Shown piece after piece: positions 25,380 through 33,332 of a stretch of 64,000 nucleotides of DNA. Source of the DNA: Micrococcus terreus (GTDB lineage: Bacteria > Actinomycetota > Actinomycetes > Actinomycetales > Micrococcaceae); NCBI RefSeq assembly GCF_900116905.1, contig NZ_FPCG01000003.1:124001-188000 (forward strand), read 5' to 3'. Position numbers and translations under genes: made by a program. The stretch's first letter is position 1, and each line of letters opens with the position of its first letter. The notes under the pieces are model-generated. The model was not told where the DNA came from and did not search any database. It saw nothing but the letters and a program-made list of their open reading frames with translations.

Positions 25380-26684
25380 GTGACCAGCCCCGCCGAGCCA
25401 GACCAGCCGCACGAGCAGCACTCCCAGCGCACCCGCACCTCGGGGGCGCTGCTGTTCGTGCTGCTGTGCGCCATGGGCGTGGGACCGCTGTTCAACTACG
25501 GCATCTCGGTCTCCTCCGCGCTGGTGATCGAGCAGATGGGCATCACCGCCGGCCAGCTCGGCCTGGTGGTCACCGTGGTGTTCGCCTCCGCCGCGGTCTC
25601 CAGCATGTGGCTGGGCCGCCTGGCCGACCGGATGACCCCGCGCGCCCAGCTGATCCTGATCTTCCTGGGCACGGCGCTCGCGCTCGTGGTCGGCGCGTTC
25701 GCCCCCACGTACTGGGTGCTGATCATCGCCGCGATCCTGGCCGGACCGGCCCAGTCGATCTCCAACCCCACCACCAACCGCATCATCATCGAGCAGGTCC
25801 CGCCGGCGAAGCGGTCCGGGGTGATCGGCGTGAAGCAGTCCGGCGTGCAGGCGTCCCAGCTGTTCTCCGGCCTGTTCTTCCCCGCGGTGGCCCTCTGGCT
25901 GGGCTGGACCGGCGCGGCGCTCGGAGCGGCGGCCGTCGCCCTGATCCTGCTGGCCGTGGGACTGCGCGTGGTGCCGGATTCACCTCAGGTGACCGGCCGT
26001 CGTCGGGAAGCAGGCGGCAGGGCCGCCCCTTCACAGCAGGGCCCGACGACGGCTCCGTCACCTGACGCTCCCACCTCACCGACGCGTCTGCCCACCACGG
26101 TGTGGATCTTCGCGGCGATCGGGATGCTCTCCGGGTTCGGCATGCAGGCCACCAACGTGTACCTGCCGCTGTTCGCGGTGGAGGAGCTGGGGTTCTCCCT
26201 GGTGCTGGGCGGGGTGGCCGCGGCGGCCTCGGGCGTGATCGGGGTGATCTCCCGGATCTGGTGGGGACGGCGGATGGCGGCAGGCTGGCGGGCCTCCACC
26301 CTGCTGCTGATGATCACCGCCGGGGCCATCCTGGGTGTGGCCGCCTTCCTGGGTGCGGCGGCCTGGCACGCCCCCGCACTGATCTGGGTGGGGGCGGCGC
26401 TGCACGGCATCACCGTGCTGGGCGCGAACGTGGTGATCAACGCCGGGCTGATGCTGGTGGTCCCCGCGCATCGGATCGGGACGGCCTCCGGGGTGAACTC
26501 GATGGGCATGTACACCGGGTTCGCGCTGGGGCCGCTGGTGATGGGCGCGCTGCGGGACGGCACGGGGGACTTCACCCTGGGCTGGATCACGGTGGCGGGG
26601 GTGTACGTGGCGTGCGTGCTGACCGCCCTGGTGCTGCGCGGCTACGGCCAGCGGCATCCGGCCGCCCGCGGCCGGCAGGGCTGA
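25380..26684 (+). CDS. MFS transporter with palindromic-element linker
   Basis: A 434-residue 12-helix major facilitator with GRLADRMTPRAQL in the helix 2-3 loop and a cyanate-permease-like N-terminal half. The central cytoplasmic loop (about residues 200-240) is entirely built from a full-length 81-bp copy of the GACGAC element, read as TGRRREAGG and later GPTTAPSPDAPT. The GTG start has TACTCT 6 nt upstream and no Shine-Dalgarno. It lies 30 nt after the amidohydrolase and likely transports its substrate or product. Confidence 0.85.
   Translation: MTSPAEPDQPHEQHSQRTRTSGALLFVLLCAMGVGPLFNYGISVSSALVIEQMGITAGQLGLVVTVVFASAAVSSMWLGRLADRMTPRAQLILIFLGTALALVVGAFAPTYWVLIIAAILAGPAQSISNPTTNRIIIEQVPPAKRSGVIGVKQSGVQASQLFSGLFFPAVALWLGWTGAALGAAAVALILLAVGLRVVPDSPQVTGRRREAGGRAAPSQQGPTTAPSPDAPTSPTRLPTTVWIFAAIGMLSGFGMQATNVYLPLFAVEELGFSLVLGGVAAAASGVIGVISRIWWGRRMAAGWRASTLLLMITAGAILGVAAFLGAAAWHAPALIWVGAALHGITVLGANVVINAGLMLVVPAHRIGTASGVNSMGMYTGFALGPLVMGALRDGTGDFTLGWITVAGVYVACVLTALVLRGYGQRHPAARGRQG
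25985..26065. repeat. GACGAC palindromic element, full 81-bp copy inside an MFS gene
   Basis: The left half TCAGGTGACCGGCCGTCGTC plus GGGAA and the right half CCCGACGACGG plus CTCCGTCACCTGA are inverted repeats around a ~32-bp centre. The outer ends are the CAGGTGA parts. The whole element is in frame within the central loop of the transporter. Confidence 0.8.
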
Positions 26685-26713
26685 ACGCCCGTCCGCAGGT
26701 CTACCCTGGAGGC

Positions 26714-27286
26714 ATGACCCCCGCACCCGAGTCCGCTCCCCGCACCGCGGCTGCCGCTGATGCCGCCGCCCCTCCCGCCGGGCCGGGCGGCCCGGTCTGG
26801 GCGCGGGCGCTGCTGCTGGTGATCCCGGCCGTCTGGCTGGGACTGCTGATCGGGATCTCGCTGATCGAGGCGCCGCTGAAGTTCACTGCGCCGGGCATCA
26901 CCATCCCGCTGGGACTGGGCATCGGCCGCCGGGTGTTCTTCGCCATGAACATCGTCGAAGTGGTGCTGGTCCTGGTCCTGCTGATCGCCCTGGTGCGCAG
27001 CCTCGGCCGTCCTCCGTGGGCCCGGCTGACCGCACCCGGGACGAACCGGCTCTGGCTGCTCGGACTCATCTCCGGGGGGCTGCTGCTGATCAAGTTCGCC
27101 GCCATCCGCCCGTTCCTGAACCAGCGCACCGACGCCGTGCTGGCCGGTGAGTTCGCCGGCGGCTCGAACCTGCACTACGCGTACATCGCGGTGGACGGGC
27201 TGTTGATCATCGCCCTGGTGCTGATGCTCGCTCTGACCTCCCGCGCGCTGCTGGCGCCCCCGTCCTCGGCGGCACTGCACCGGTGA
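26714..27286 (+). CDS. Membrane protein of unknown function
   Basis: A 190-residue protein with an Ala/Pro-rich N-terminus and four hydrophobic segments (about 31-50, 73-97, 115-130, 160-180). GGAGGC precedes the ATG and TACCCT lies further upstream. Its stop overlaps the next MFS start (GTGA), indicating coupling. It may be an accessory subunit of the neighbouring transporter, but no family is recognised. Confidence 0.65.
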   Translation: MTPAPESAPRTAAAADAAAPPAGPGGPVWARALLLVIPAVWLGLLIGISLIEAPLKFTAPGITIPLGLGIGRRVFFAMNIVEVVLVLVLLIALVRSLGRPPWARLTAPGTNRLWLLGLISGGLLLIKFAAIRPFLNQRTDAVLAGEFAGGSNLHYAYIAVDGLLIIALVLMLALTSRALLAPPSSAALHR

Positions 27287-28635
27287 CCGGGTCCGGCTCC
27301 AGCGGCTCCACCGCCAGCAGCAGGCCCGCCCGTGGAGACCTGACCTGGCTGTGGGTGATGGTGGTGGCCGCCATCCTGACCCAGACCTCCCTGAACCTGC
27401 TGCGCCCGGTCACCAGCTACCGGCTGATCGAGATCGGGGCGGACGAGGCCGCGATCGGCCTGGCCACCGCCGCCTACGCCATCCTGCCGCTGTTCACCGC
27501 CATGTGGCTGGGTCGGTCCACCGCACGGCTGCCCTCCCTGCGCGGCATCATCGCTCTGGGCGCGGCCGTCATGGCGATCAGCGGCGTCGGATTGGCGCTG
27601 GGCCAGTCCGTGCTGGTGATCATGGTCGCCTCCGCCGTGCTGGGCATGGGCCACCTGGTCTTCACCATCGCCGGCCAGGCCGCCATCGGCCGGCGCGCCC
27701 CCGCCCACCTGATGGACGCCGCCTTCGGCTGGTTCACGGCGGCGTTCTCCGTGGGCCAGATGGCTGGACCGCTGCTCTCCGGGCTCATCCTGGGCAACAC
27801 CACGCTGGCCGAGTCCGCCACCGACGCCGGATTCGACGACCGCATCACCGCCTCACTCTGGCTCGGCGCCGGCATCTCCCTGCTCGCGGTCCCCGTCATG
27901 CTCGCCCTGCGCCCGGACGGCGGCTCCGCCCGCCGGAGGTCCACCACGGACCCCGACGACGGCCTGGCACCTCAGGCGACCCGAGGCACCTCAGGTGAGG
28001 GGACGGCGTCGGGAACCGCGTCTGCCGCCGGTGCTGAAGGCAGGCCCACGATGCTCGCCATCCTGAAGGTGCCGGGGATCCCGTCCCACATGTTCGCCGC
28101 CCTGGCGCTGCTGGCCATGCTGGACATCCTCACCGCGTTCATGCCGCTGGTGGGCGAGCGGGCCGGAGTGGCCCCGTTCTGGGTGGGCGTGCTGCTGGCT
28201 GTGCGCGGCGGGTTCTCGGTGCTCTCGCGCGTGTTCCTGCCGTGGATCTCGCGCCGGTGGACCAGGAACTCGCTGATCCTGGTCTCGTTGCTGGTCTCCG
28301 CCGTGGGGATCGGGCTGGTGCCGGTGGCGCTGACCGTGTGGCAGTCGATGCTGCTCGCGGTGCTGTTCATGGCGGCGGGCGGATTCGTGCTGGGACTGGG
28401 ACAGCCGCTGACCATGACCCAGATCTCCCAGGCCGTCCCGTACACCTGGCGCGGACCAGCGCTGGCACTGCGCCTGGTGGGCAACCGGGTGGGGCAGGTG
28501 GCACTGCCGGCCCTCGCCGGTCTGGTGGCCGCACCCCTGGGGCCAGCGGCCGGGGTGTGGTTCGCCTGTGCCGTGCTGGCCGCCTCCGGGGTGGAACGGG
28601 TGACCAGCGGCAGGACCGGTCCGGACCGCAGCTAG
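27283..28635 (+). CDS. MFS transporter, second in operon, with element in central loop
   Basis: A 450-residue 12-helix major facilitator (TSLNLLRPVTSYRLIEIG, AMWLGRSTARLPSLRG). Its central loop (about residues 213-255) contains a 64-bp palindromic GACGAC element in the opposite arrangement to that in the first MFS gene of this operon, read as TDPDDGLAPQ and TSGEGTASGT. The GTG start overlaps the previous stop. Two unrelated MFS carriers in one operon suggest uptake and efflux around the amidohydrolase and flavoenzyme step. Confidence 0.85.
   Translation: MTGSGSSGSTASSRPARGDLTWLWVMVVAAILTQTSLNLLRPVTSYRLIEIGADEAAIGLATAAYAILPLFTAMWLGRSTARLPSLRGIIALGAAVMAISGVGLALGQSVLVIMVASAVLGMGHLVFTIAGQAAIGRRAPAHLMDAAFGWFTAAFSVGQMAGPLLSGLILGNTTLAESATDAGFDDRITASLWLGAGISLLAVPVMLALRPDGGSARRRSTTDPDDGLAPQATRGTSGEGTASGTASAAGAEGRPTMLAILKVPGIPSHMFAALALLAMLDILTAFMPLVGERAGVAPFWVGVLLAVRGGFSVLSRVFLPWISRRWTRNSLILVSLLVSAVGIGLVPVALTVWQSMLLAVLFMAAGGFVLGLGQPLTMTQISQAVPYTWRGPALALRLVGNRVGQVALPALAGLVAAPLGPAAGVWFACAVLAASGVERVTSGRTGPDRS
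27952..28015. repeat. GACGAC palindromic element, 64-bp copy with flipped halves inside an MFS gene
   Basis: The left half CCCGACGACGGCCTGGCACC plus TCAGG faces the right half CCTCAGGTGAGGGGACGGCG plus TCGGGAA. Here the GACGAC parts are outermost, the reverse of the copy at 25985-26065. It lies in frame in the transporter loop. Confidence 0.8.
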
Positions 28636-28665
28636 GTGAGGTGAGCTGGGGGACGGCCCCGGGGC

Positions 28666-29025
28666 TCAGCGCTCGTCCTCGTCCTCATCCTCGAGGTCGC
28701 GCGGGGTCCAGTCATCGTCCGGATTGTCCGGGTCGCGGAACGCCTCGGAGCCGTCGTCCTCGAAGGCCAGATCGTCCTCGTCCTCCTCGGGCTCATCGTC
28801 TTCGGAGTACTCGCCGCGCTCCTGATAGTCCGGGACGCGGTTGTAGTCCTCGTCCCCGTCCAGCAGGTAGGTGTCTCGGCGCAGCGGATCGATGGCGTCC
28901 AACGAGTCAGGATCGTCCGAGGAGCCTTCGGCGGGGGAGCCGTCACGGCCGTCCTCCGGCGATTCCAGATCGTCCTCGACCTCGTCCACGAACTGCTGGT
29001 CGAGCTCATCCTCGTAACGGGACAT
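28666..29025 (-). CDS. Highly acidic small protein, unknown
   Basis: A 119-residue soluble protein in which 54 residues (45%) are Asp or Glu by my count. A near-continuous acidic stretch runs from about 75 to the end (SEDDEPEEDEDD, EDEDEDER). There is no cysteine and only one Trp. Its ATG follows GGAGGTG at good spacing, so it is a real gene. It is probably intrinsically disordered; comparable acidic tails occur in chaperone-like or basic-protein-binding factors, but none is recognised. It lies on the opposite strand to the MFS operon and converges with it. Confidence 0.7.
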   Translation of the reverse strand: MSRYEDELDQQFVDEVEDDLESPEDGRDGSPAEGSSDDPDSLDAIDPLRRDTYLLDGDEDYNRVPDYQERGEYSEDDEPEEDEDDLAFEDDGSEAFRDPDNPDDDWTPRDLEDEDEDER

Positions 29026-29096
29026 CACGCACCTCCAGTGGGTCAGTCGGCCCGGGTGGCGGCGCTGGTGCCGAACCCCGGCCGTGTGCGCCCAGT

Positions 29097-30194
29097 CTAG
29101 ACCTCGCGGCGGCTGCGCCATAGGCCGATCAGACCCACGGCCAGGGCGGCGAGGAGCAGCAGCGGGACCACCCAGACCCGGGACGAGCTCTGGGAGTCTG
29201 AGACCAGGTCACGGGTGTCTGAAGCGTCCGGTCCAGCCTGGTCCTGAGGGGTCTCCACGATCACCGTCTCCGGTGCCAGCGTGGGCTCCTGGACCGTGGG
29301 TGCCGCCGGGGCGGTGGTGCTGTCCGGTGGGCTGCCTGGAGCCAGCGGGGCGGTGCCACCGTCTGCAGAGCCGGCCCCCGGACCTGAGCCCAAGGCGATC
29401 GGCAGCAGGGGGCCGTCCTGGCGGTTCGACTCGGCAGGGGAGTCGGGGCTGGGCTGCGCGGGCGACGGGGCTGGGGCCGAGGTGGGCGCGGGGCCGGGGG
29501 TGCCGGGTGAGGTGGTCGGCGCAGGGGCGGTGGCCGTGGGAGCCGAGGTGGGGGTGGGCGCAGACGTGGTGGTGGGCGCCGGTGCCGGGGAGGACGGCGT
29601 GCCGGTGGACGGCGGTGCGGACGTGGGCGCCGGAGTGGTGCTCGGAGCAGGGGCGGGAGTGGTGGGCTCCGGCGTGGGAGAGACGGTCGGCTCCGGTTCC
29701 GGCTCCGGTGTGGGGGTGGGGGCCGCCTCGACCTTGACCGTGATCTCGCAGCTGCTCGTGGTGCCCTCTGTGTCAGTGGCCGTGACCGGGATGTAATCCT
29801 CTCCGGCGTAGTCGGTGGGGGCGGTGTAGGTGACGGTCAGCCCGGACACGCTCACCTGTCCGCCGGCGGTGGAGCGTCCGGCGGTGATGGTCACTGAGGC
29901 GTCGCTGACCTCCACTCGCGCGGATTCGGTGCGGCCGCTGATCACCAGCAGACCCGGGCAGCTCACCAGGGGCGGGGCCGTGGTGGGGGTGATGCTCTCG
30001 GACGGTGAGGGGGAGGGCTCAGGCAGGGTGTCGGCCGCGGCCGGGAGGGCGCCGGTGACCAGGGCGGAGCAGAGCAGGGCGGCACCGGTCAGGGCGGAGG
30101 CGGTGCGGCGAGGAGAGGTCCTGGGGGATGACTGCGCTCGAATCGGGTTCGCTCGGCTGGGGCTGGGTGACACGGTCGAGTCGACGCGTGGCAT
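29097..30194 (-). CDS. Secreted, wall-spanning Pro/Thr/Ser-rich protein with Ig-like domain
   Basis: A 365-residue surface protein. An N-terminal basic region and hydrophobic core (ALTGAALLCSALVTGALPAAA, ending near residue 54) form a signal peptide. Residues about 75-155 are a small beta-sandwich resembling bacterial Ig-like repeats, with two cysteines (VSCPGLL and SSCEITV) that could pair. A long Pro/Thr/Ser/Ala-rich stalk (about 158-260) follows. A C-terminal hydrophobic helix (VWVVPLLLLAALAVGLIGLW) and an RSRREV tail anchor it, but no LPxTG is seen. GGGGAG precedes the ATG and a structured ~90-nt leader lies upstream. Confidence 0.75.
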   Translation of the reverse strand: MPRVDSTVSPSPSRANPIRAQSSPRTSPRRTASALTGAALLCSALVTGALPAAADTLPEPSPSPSESITPTTAPPLVSCPGLLVISGRTESARVEVSDASVTITAGRSTAGGQVSVSGLTVTYTAPTDYAGEDYIPVTATDTEGTTSSCEITVKVEAAPTPTPEPEPEPTVSPTPEPTTPAPAPSTTPAPTSAPPSTGTPSSPAPAPTTTSAPTPTSAPTATAPAPTTSPGTPGPAPTSAPAPSPAQPSPDSPAESNRQDGPLLPIALGSGPGAGSADGGTAPLAPGSPPDSTTAPAAPTVQEPTLAPETVIVETPQDQAGPDASDTRDLVSDSQSSSRVWVVPLLLLAALAVGLIGLWRSRREV

Positions 30195-30238
30195 GATCTC
30201 CCCCTGATCAGCCGAAGTCCCTCTGCAGGGTTGGCCCC

Positions 30239-30273
30239 GTGCTGCCCGCTCCGTCCAGCGGAACGGGCAGCAC
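30239..30273 (-). promoter_or_regulatory. Structured 5' leader hairpin of the secreted protein gene
   Basis: GTGCTGCCCG and CGGGCAGCAC form a perfect 10-bp stem with a 15-nt loop, between the promoter at 30287-30314 and the ATG at 30194. I do not recognise a known riboswitch here; it may affect mRNA stability or be an undescribed element. Confidence 0.5.
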
Positions 30274-30286
30274 CGGCGTAAGAGTT

Positions 30287-30314
30287 ATCGTACTGTGATC
30301 TGGCGTCTCGGCAA
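30287..30314 (-). promoter_or_regulatory. Sigma-A-type promoter for the secreted protein gene
   Basis: On the minus strand TTGCCG, a 16-bp spacer and TACGAT form a good housekeeping promoter. The implied transcript starts near 30280 and has a leader of about 85-90 nt. Confidence 0.6.
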
Positions 30315-30344
30315 GGTCTCATGTGAGCGAATGTGACCAGGACC

Positions 30345-31352
30345 TCAGGTCAGACGCCCCTCCGGCACGGCCACCTTGGTCGGATCGTCGGTGACGATGT
30401 GGCCCACGGCGGCATCCACGGCCGCCATGGTCGAGTCGTCCAGGTACAGGCCGGAGGCCTTGACGTTCTCCACCAGCTGCTCCGGACGCGAGGCGCCCAC
30501 CAGCGCGCCGGCCACATTGGGGTTCTTCAGCACCCAGGCGATGGCCAGCTGACCCATGGTGCAGCCCACGTTGTCCGCCACGGGCTTGAGCTTCTGCACG
30601 GCGGTGAGGACCTCGTCGCGCATCCAGCCGGCGATCATCTTCTTCCCGCCGCCCTTCTCGTCGGTGGCGCGGGATCCGGCCGGCGGCTCCTGGCCGGGCA
30701 GGTACTTGCCGGTCAGCACGCCTTCGGCCATGGGCGACCACACGATCTGGGAGACGCCCAGGTCCTCACAGGTCGGCACCACCTCGGGCTCGATCACCCG
30801 CCAGAGCATGGAGTACTGGGGCTGGTTCGAGATCAGCTGGATGCCCAGCTGCCGGGCCATCCCATGGGCCTCCCGGATCTTGTCCGCCGGCCATTCGGAG
30901 ACGCCGATGTACAGGGCCTTGCCGGCACGCACCACATCGGCGAAGGCCTGCATGGTCTCCTCCAGCGGGGTCTCCACGTCATAGCGGTGGGCCTGGTAGA
31001 GGTCCACGTAGTCCATCTGCAGGCGCTGCAGCGAGCCGTTGATCGACTCCATGATGTGCTTGCGGGACAGCCCCGTGTCATTGGGGCCCTTGGGGCCGGT
31101 GGGGAAGTAGACCTTGGTGAACACCTCCAGGGACTCGCGGCGCTGACCCTTCAAGGCCTCGCCCAGCACCACTTCGGCCTGGGTGTTGGCGTAGGTGTCC
31201 GCCGTGTCGAAGGTGGTGATGCCCTGCTCCAGGGCGGTGGTCACGCACTGGTGGGCGATCTCGTTCTCCACCTGGGAGGCGTGGGTGAGCCAGTTGCCGT
31301 AGATGATCTCTGAGATCTTCAGTCCGCTGTTGCCGAGATACCTGAATTCCAT
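30345..31352 (-). CDS. Aldo/keto reductase
   Basis: A 335-residue NADPH-dependent reductase with a TIM barrel, close to the Kv-beta/YajO-like branch. The tetrad is visible: Asp and Tyr in FDTADTYANTQAEVVLG, Lys in EVFTKVYFP and His in YQAHRYD. The cofactor-binding end has VGASRPEQLVENV. TAGGGT lies 6 nt before the ATG with no Shine-Dalgarno, implying leaderless expression. The gene stands alone. The substrate is unknown; detoxification of aldehydes or ketones is the usual role. Confidence 0.9.
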   Translation of the reverse strand: MEFRYLGNSGLKISEIIYGNWLTHASQVENEIAHQCVTTALEQGITTFDTADTYANTQAEVVLGEALKGQRRESLEVFTKVYFPTGPKGPNDTGLSRKHIMESINGSLQRLQMDYVDLYQAHRYDVETPLEETMQAFADVVRAGKALYIGVSEWPADKIREAHGMARQLGIQLISNQPQYSMLWRVIEPEVVPTCEDLGVSQIVWSPMAEGVLTGKYLPGQEPPAGSRATDEKGGGKKMIAGWMRDEVLTAVQKLKPVADNVGCTMGQLAIAWVLKNPNVAGALVGASRPEQLVENVKASGLYLDDSTMAAVDAAVGHIVTDDPTKVAVPEGRLT

Positions 31353-31390
31353 GGATCCACCCTAATGTGCTCTGGCGCACAGGGATACTA

Positions 31391-31427
31391 CGACGACGGC
31401 CGCTCACCCGGGTGGGTGAGCGGCCGT
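31391..31427 (-). terminator. Hairpin terminator of the cold-shock gene, built from a GACGAC half element
   Basis: ACGGCCGCTCACCC and GGGTGAGCGGCCGT make a perfect 14-bp stem with a 4-nt loop, 46 nt after the csp stop. The left side, CGACGACGGCCGCTCACC, is identical over 18 nt to the hairpin loop and arm after the alcohol dehydrogenase gene (42599-42612 region). Confidence 0.65.
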
Positions 31428-31472
31428 GGTGTGCCGGTGCCGGCTCAGAGTGAGCCGGGCGGTCGAGTCAGA

Positions 31473-31676
31473 TCAGAGAGGGCGGACCGAGGCGGCCTGC
31501 AGGCCCTTGGGGCCCTGCTGCGACTCGAACTCGACCTTCTGATCCTCCTGCAGCTCCTTGAAGCCGGAGCCCTCGATGGCGGAGAAGTGCACGAAGATGT
31601 CAGCGGAGTTGTCGTCCGGAGAGATGAAGCCGTAGCCCTTCTCAGCGTTGAACCACTTGACGGTACCGGTAGCCAT
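31473..31676 (-). CDS. Cold-shock protein, CspA family
   Basis: A 67-residue single cold-shock domain that binds single-stranded RNA/DNA. RNP1 is KGYGFISP and RNP2 is DIFVHFSA, with the usual start [15 protein letters not shown] precedes the ATG. The upstream 223 bp before the S4 gene contain no coding sequence and probably hold a long cold-responsive leader. A strong hairpin terminator follows. Length and motifs match the family exactly. Confidence 0.95.
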   Translation of the reverse strand: MATGTVKWFNAEKGYGFISPDDNSADIFVHFSAIEGSGFKELQEDQKVEFESQQGPKGLQAASVRPL

Positions 31677-31899
31677 GATGGCCCCTTTCATTCGGTGTCG
31701 CCCACCGGTGTTCCGGCGGGATGAAGCGATGTGTTGCACCGCTTGCACGACTCCGACAGGCCCGGGGGGCCGGCTGGTGGACCGCTTCAAGACGGACAGC
31801 TACTACAACTTCGAGATCGATGGTACTGGCTTCCTCAGTGATTGGACACCGTCCGAAAAGAGCAGACACGGAGTTCGCCCAGAGTTCACCCGTCTGCTC

Positions 31900-32310
31900 T
31901 CACAGGGGTGGTTCGGAGTCCCGTCCGCGCAGCCGATCCATCTGCCGACGGTCGCGTTTGGTGGGACGCCCCGCCCCGCGCTCCCGCACCGGGACGGCCA
32001 TCATCTCCCGGGGGGCAGGCGGTGGTGAGTGGTCGATGTAGTGCCGGACCGCCTCCGGTGCTCCCACCCGTTTGGAGAGCAGTCCGGTCACCTCCAGGAT
32101 CCGTTCCCGGCCGGGTTGGCGCAGGCGGATGGTGTCTCCCACCGTCACAGACTGTGCGGCCTTGACCGGGGCGCCGTTGACTCGGACGTGGCCGGCACGG
32201 ACCGCGGCGGTGGCGGCAGAGCGTGTCTTGTACATGCGCACGCCCCACAGCCAGGCGTCCAGGCGGACGGGGCCGGACGGGGTTCTGGAAGCAGGAGGTG
32301 GAGGAGTCAT
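31900..32310 (-). CDS. S4-domain RNA-binding protein (Hsp15-like)
   Basis: A 136-residue protein with an S4 domain at about 16-60 (VRLDAWLWGVRMYKTRSAA, GHVRVNG), related to Hsp15, which binds stalled 50S subunits carrying nascent chains. A basic C-terminal tail (REMMAVPVRERGAGRPTKRDRR) fits RNA binding. ATG 32310 was chosen because TACGAT lies 7 nt before it; an ATG 9 nt further upstream would overlap that -10. It lies upstream of the cold-shock gene on the same strand but separated by 223 bp. Confidence 0.85.
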   Translation of the reverse strand: MTPPPPASRTPSGPVRLDAWLWGVRMYKTRSAATAAVRAGHVRVNGAPVKAAQSVTVGDTIRLRQPGRERILEVTGLLSKRVGAPEAVRHYIDHSPPPAPREMMAVPVRERGAGRPTKRDRRQMDRLRGRDSEPPL

Positions 32311-32375
32311 CTCCGACATCGTAGTCAGCGGCCAGGCACAGGTGTCTCGGTGCCCTGGCGGCAGACAGAGAGAGA

Positions 32376-32422
32376 CCCCGGGCCGGCTGCGTGAGGGGAA
32401 CGCATTCTCGCCGGGCCCGGGG
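32376..32422 (-). terminator. Terminator after the flavin reductase gene
   Basis: CCCCGGGCCGGC pairs with GCCGGGCCCGGGG (one bulge). On the minus strand it is followed by the pyrimidine-rich TCTCTCTCTGTCT, as expected for an intrinsic terminator. Confidence 0.65.
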
Positions 32423-32542
32423 CCTCTATGTCATCACTCGCACCTTGATGAGGTAGTCACCACTGTAGGAGTCGGGTGTGGGAGTGGGCCTGGAGCCAGC
32501 TGGGAGGTCGCTGGGAAAGATGCAGGACGTCCTACTGATTCG

Positions 32543-33097
32543 TCACTGGTTGCCTTCGGCCGTGCGCAGGTTGCGGAAGGCCGAGCGGTGGAACACCAGC
32601 GGCTCGTGCTCGCCGGACTGGTCCGAGACGCCGTGGACCTGCAGCAGCACCATCTGGTGGTCCCCGGCCGGCAGCTCGGCGTAGACGGAGGTCTCCAGCC
32701 AGAGGGCGGCCCCCTCCAGCAGCACGGCGCCGTCCTCGGTGACCTGCAGGCCGAGTCCGGCGAACCGGTCTCCGTCCTTGCTGGCCATCTGGCGGCAGAC
32801 CTGGTCATGCCCCTCGGCCAGCACGGAGACGCCGATCCGTTCGGCGCGGCGCAGCCGAGGCCAGGTGCGTGAGGAGTTCTGGACGGCGAAGGAGACCAGC
32901 GGCGGGTCGAGGGAGACGCCCACGGTGAAGGAGGAGGCCACGAGCCCCTCCTTGACGCCGTCGGCATAGCCGGCCAGGGCGGCAACGCCGGAGGGGAAGT
33001 GGGAGAACGCGTTGCGCAGGGAGAGCGCGGAGAGGTCGGTGCAGAGGACGGTGTCCGTCTCCAGTGCGGTGGACTCGTGAGTGGCCAAGGCGGTCAT
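32543..33097 (-). CDS. Flavin reductase family protein
   Basis: A 184-residue FMN-binding split-barrel protein of the type that supplies reduced flavin to two-component monooxygenases. The N-terminal FSHFPSGVAALAG and GLVASSFTVGVSLDPPLVSF segments are the flavin-binding hallmark, and a C-terminal HGVSDQSGEHEPLVFHRSAF closes the barrel. AGGAAGGCC precedes the ATG. A promoter 236 nt upstream, a probable SAM riboswitch and a terminator-like hairpin precede it. This implies expression when methionine/SAM is scarce, so a role in organosulfur use is inferred. No partner monooxygenase is adjacent. Confidence 0.88.
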   Translation of the reverse strand: MTALATHESTALETDTVLCTDLSALSLRNAFSHFPSGVAALAGYADGVKEGLVASSFTVGVSLDPPLVSFAVQNSSRTWPRLRRAERIGVSVLAEGHDQVCRQMASKDGDRFAGLGLQVTEDGAVLLEGAALWLETSVYAELPAGDHQMVLLQVHGVSDQSGEHEPLVFHRSAFRNLRTAEGNQ

Positions 33098-33152
33098 AAT
33101 CAGGCCTTCCTGAACGTGCGCGGCTGTGCCAGGGAGATCCTGCTCAGCTGAG

Positions 33153-33191
33153 CGGTCCCGTCCGGGCTGTCCGGCGGCCCGGACGGGACCG
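33153..33191 (-). terminator. Leader hairpin, likely riboswitch expression platform
   Basis: CGGTCCCGTCCGGGC and GCCCGGACGGGACCG form a perfect 15-bp stem with a 9-nt loop, between the SAM-aptamer-like region and the flavin reductase start. No U-tract follows; many actinobacterial terminators lack one. Confidence 0.55.
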
Positions 33192-33239
33192 TTGGACTCA
33201 GTGACGCTGTACTTGTCACCCGGGGTGGTCCGAGCGACC

Positions 33240-33326
33240 GAATCATCACCTGGAGCACCCCACTACTGCGTGAGAGGGTTGCCGTCCCGCCAGCCAGGGC
33301 TGCATCGGCGGGGACTCGTGATTCTG
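33240..33326 (-). promoter_or_regulatory. Probable SAM riboswitch (actinobacterial SAM-I/IV-variant type)
   Basis: Starting at the predicted transcription start, the RNA has closing helix GAATCA/TGATTC, a stem CCCGCC/GGCGGG with inner AGCC/GGCT, then ACGGCAACCCTC and GGGGTGCTCCAGGTGATG. From memory the GGCAACCCTC...GGGGTGCYCC...GGTGATGA pattern marks the actinobacterial SAM-I/IV-variant aptamer upstream of sulfur-metabolism genes. A hairpin follows as expression platform. The flavin reductase gene is downstream. Confidence 0.72.
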
Positions 33327-33332
33327 GGTATG

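Noticed and set aside
31677-31899. A small gene in the 223-bp gap upstream of the cold-shock gene
   Set aside because: Short frames lack translation signals. The gap fits a long cold-shock leader, in which I see no further defined structure.
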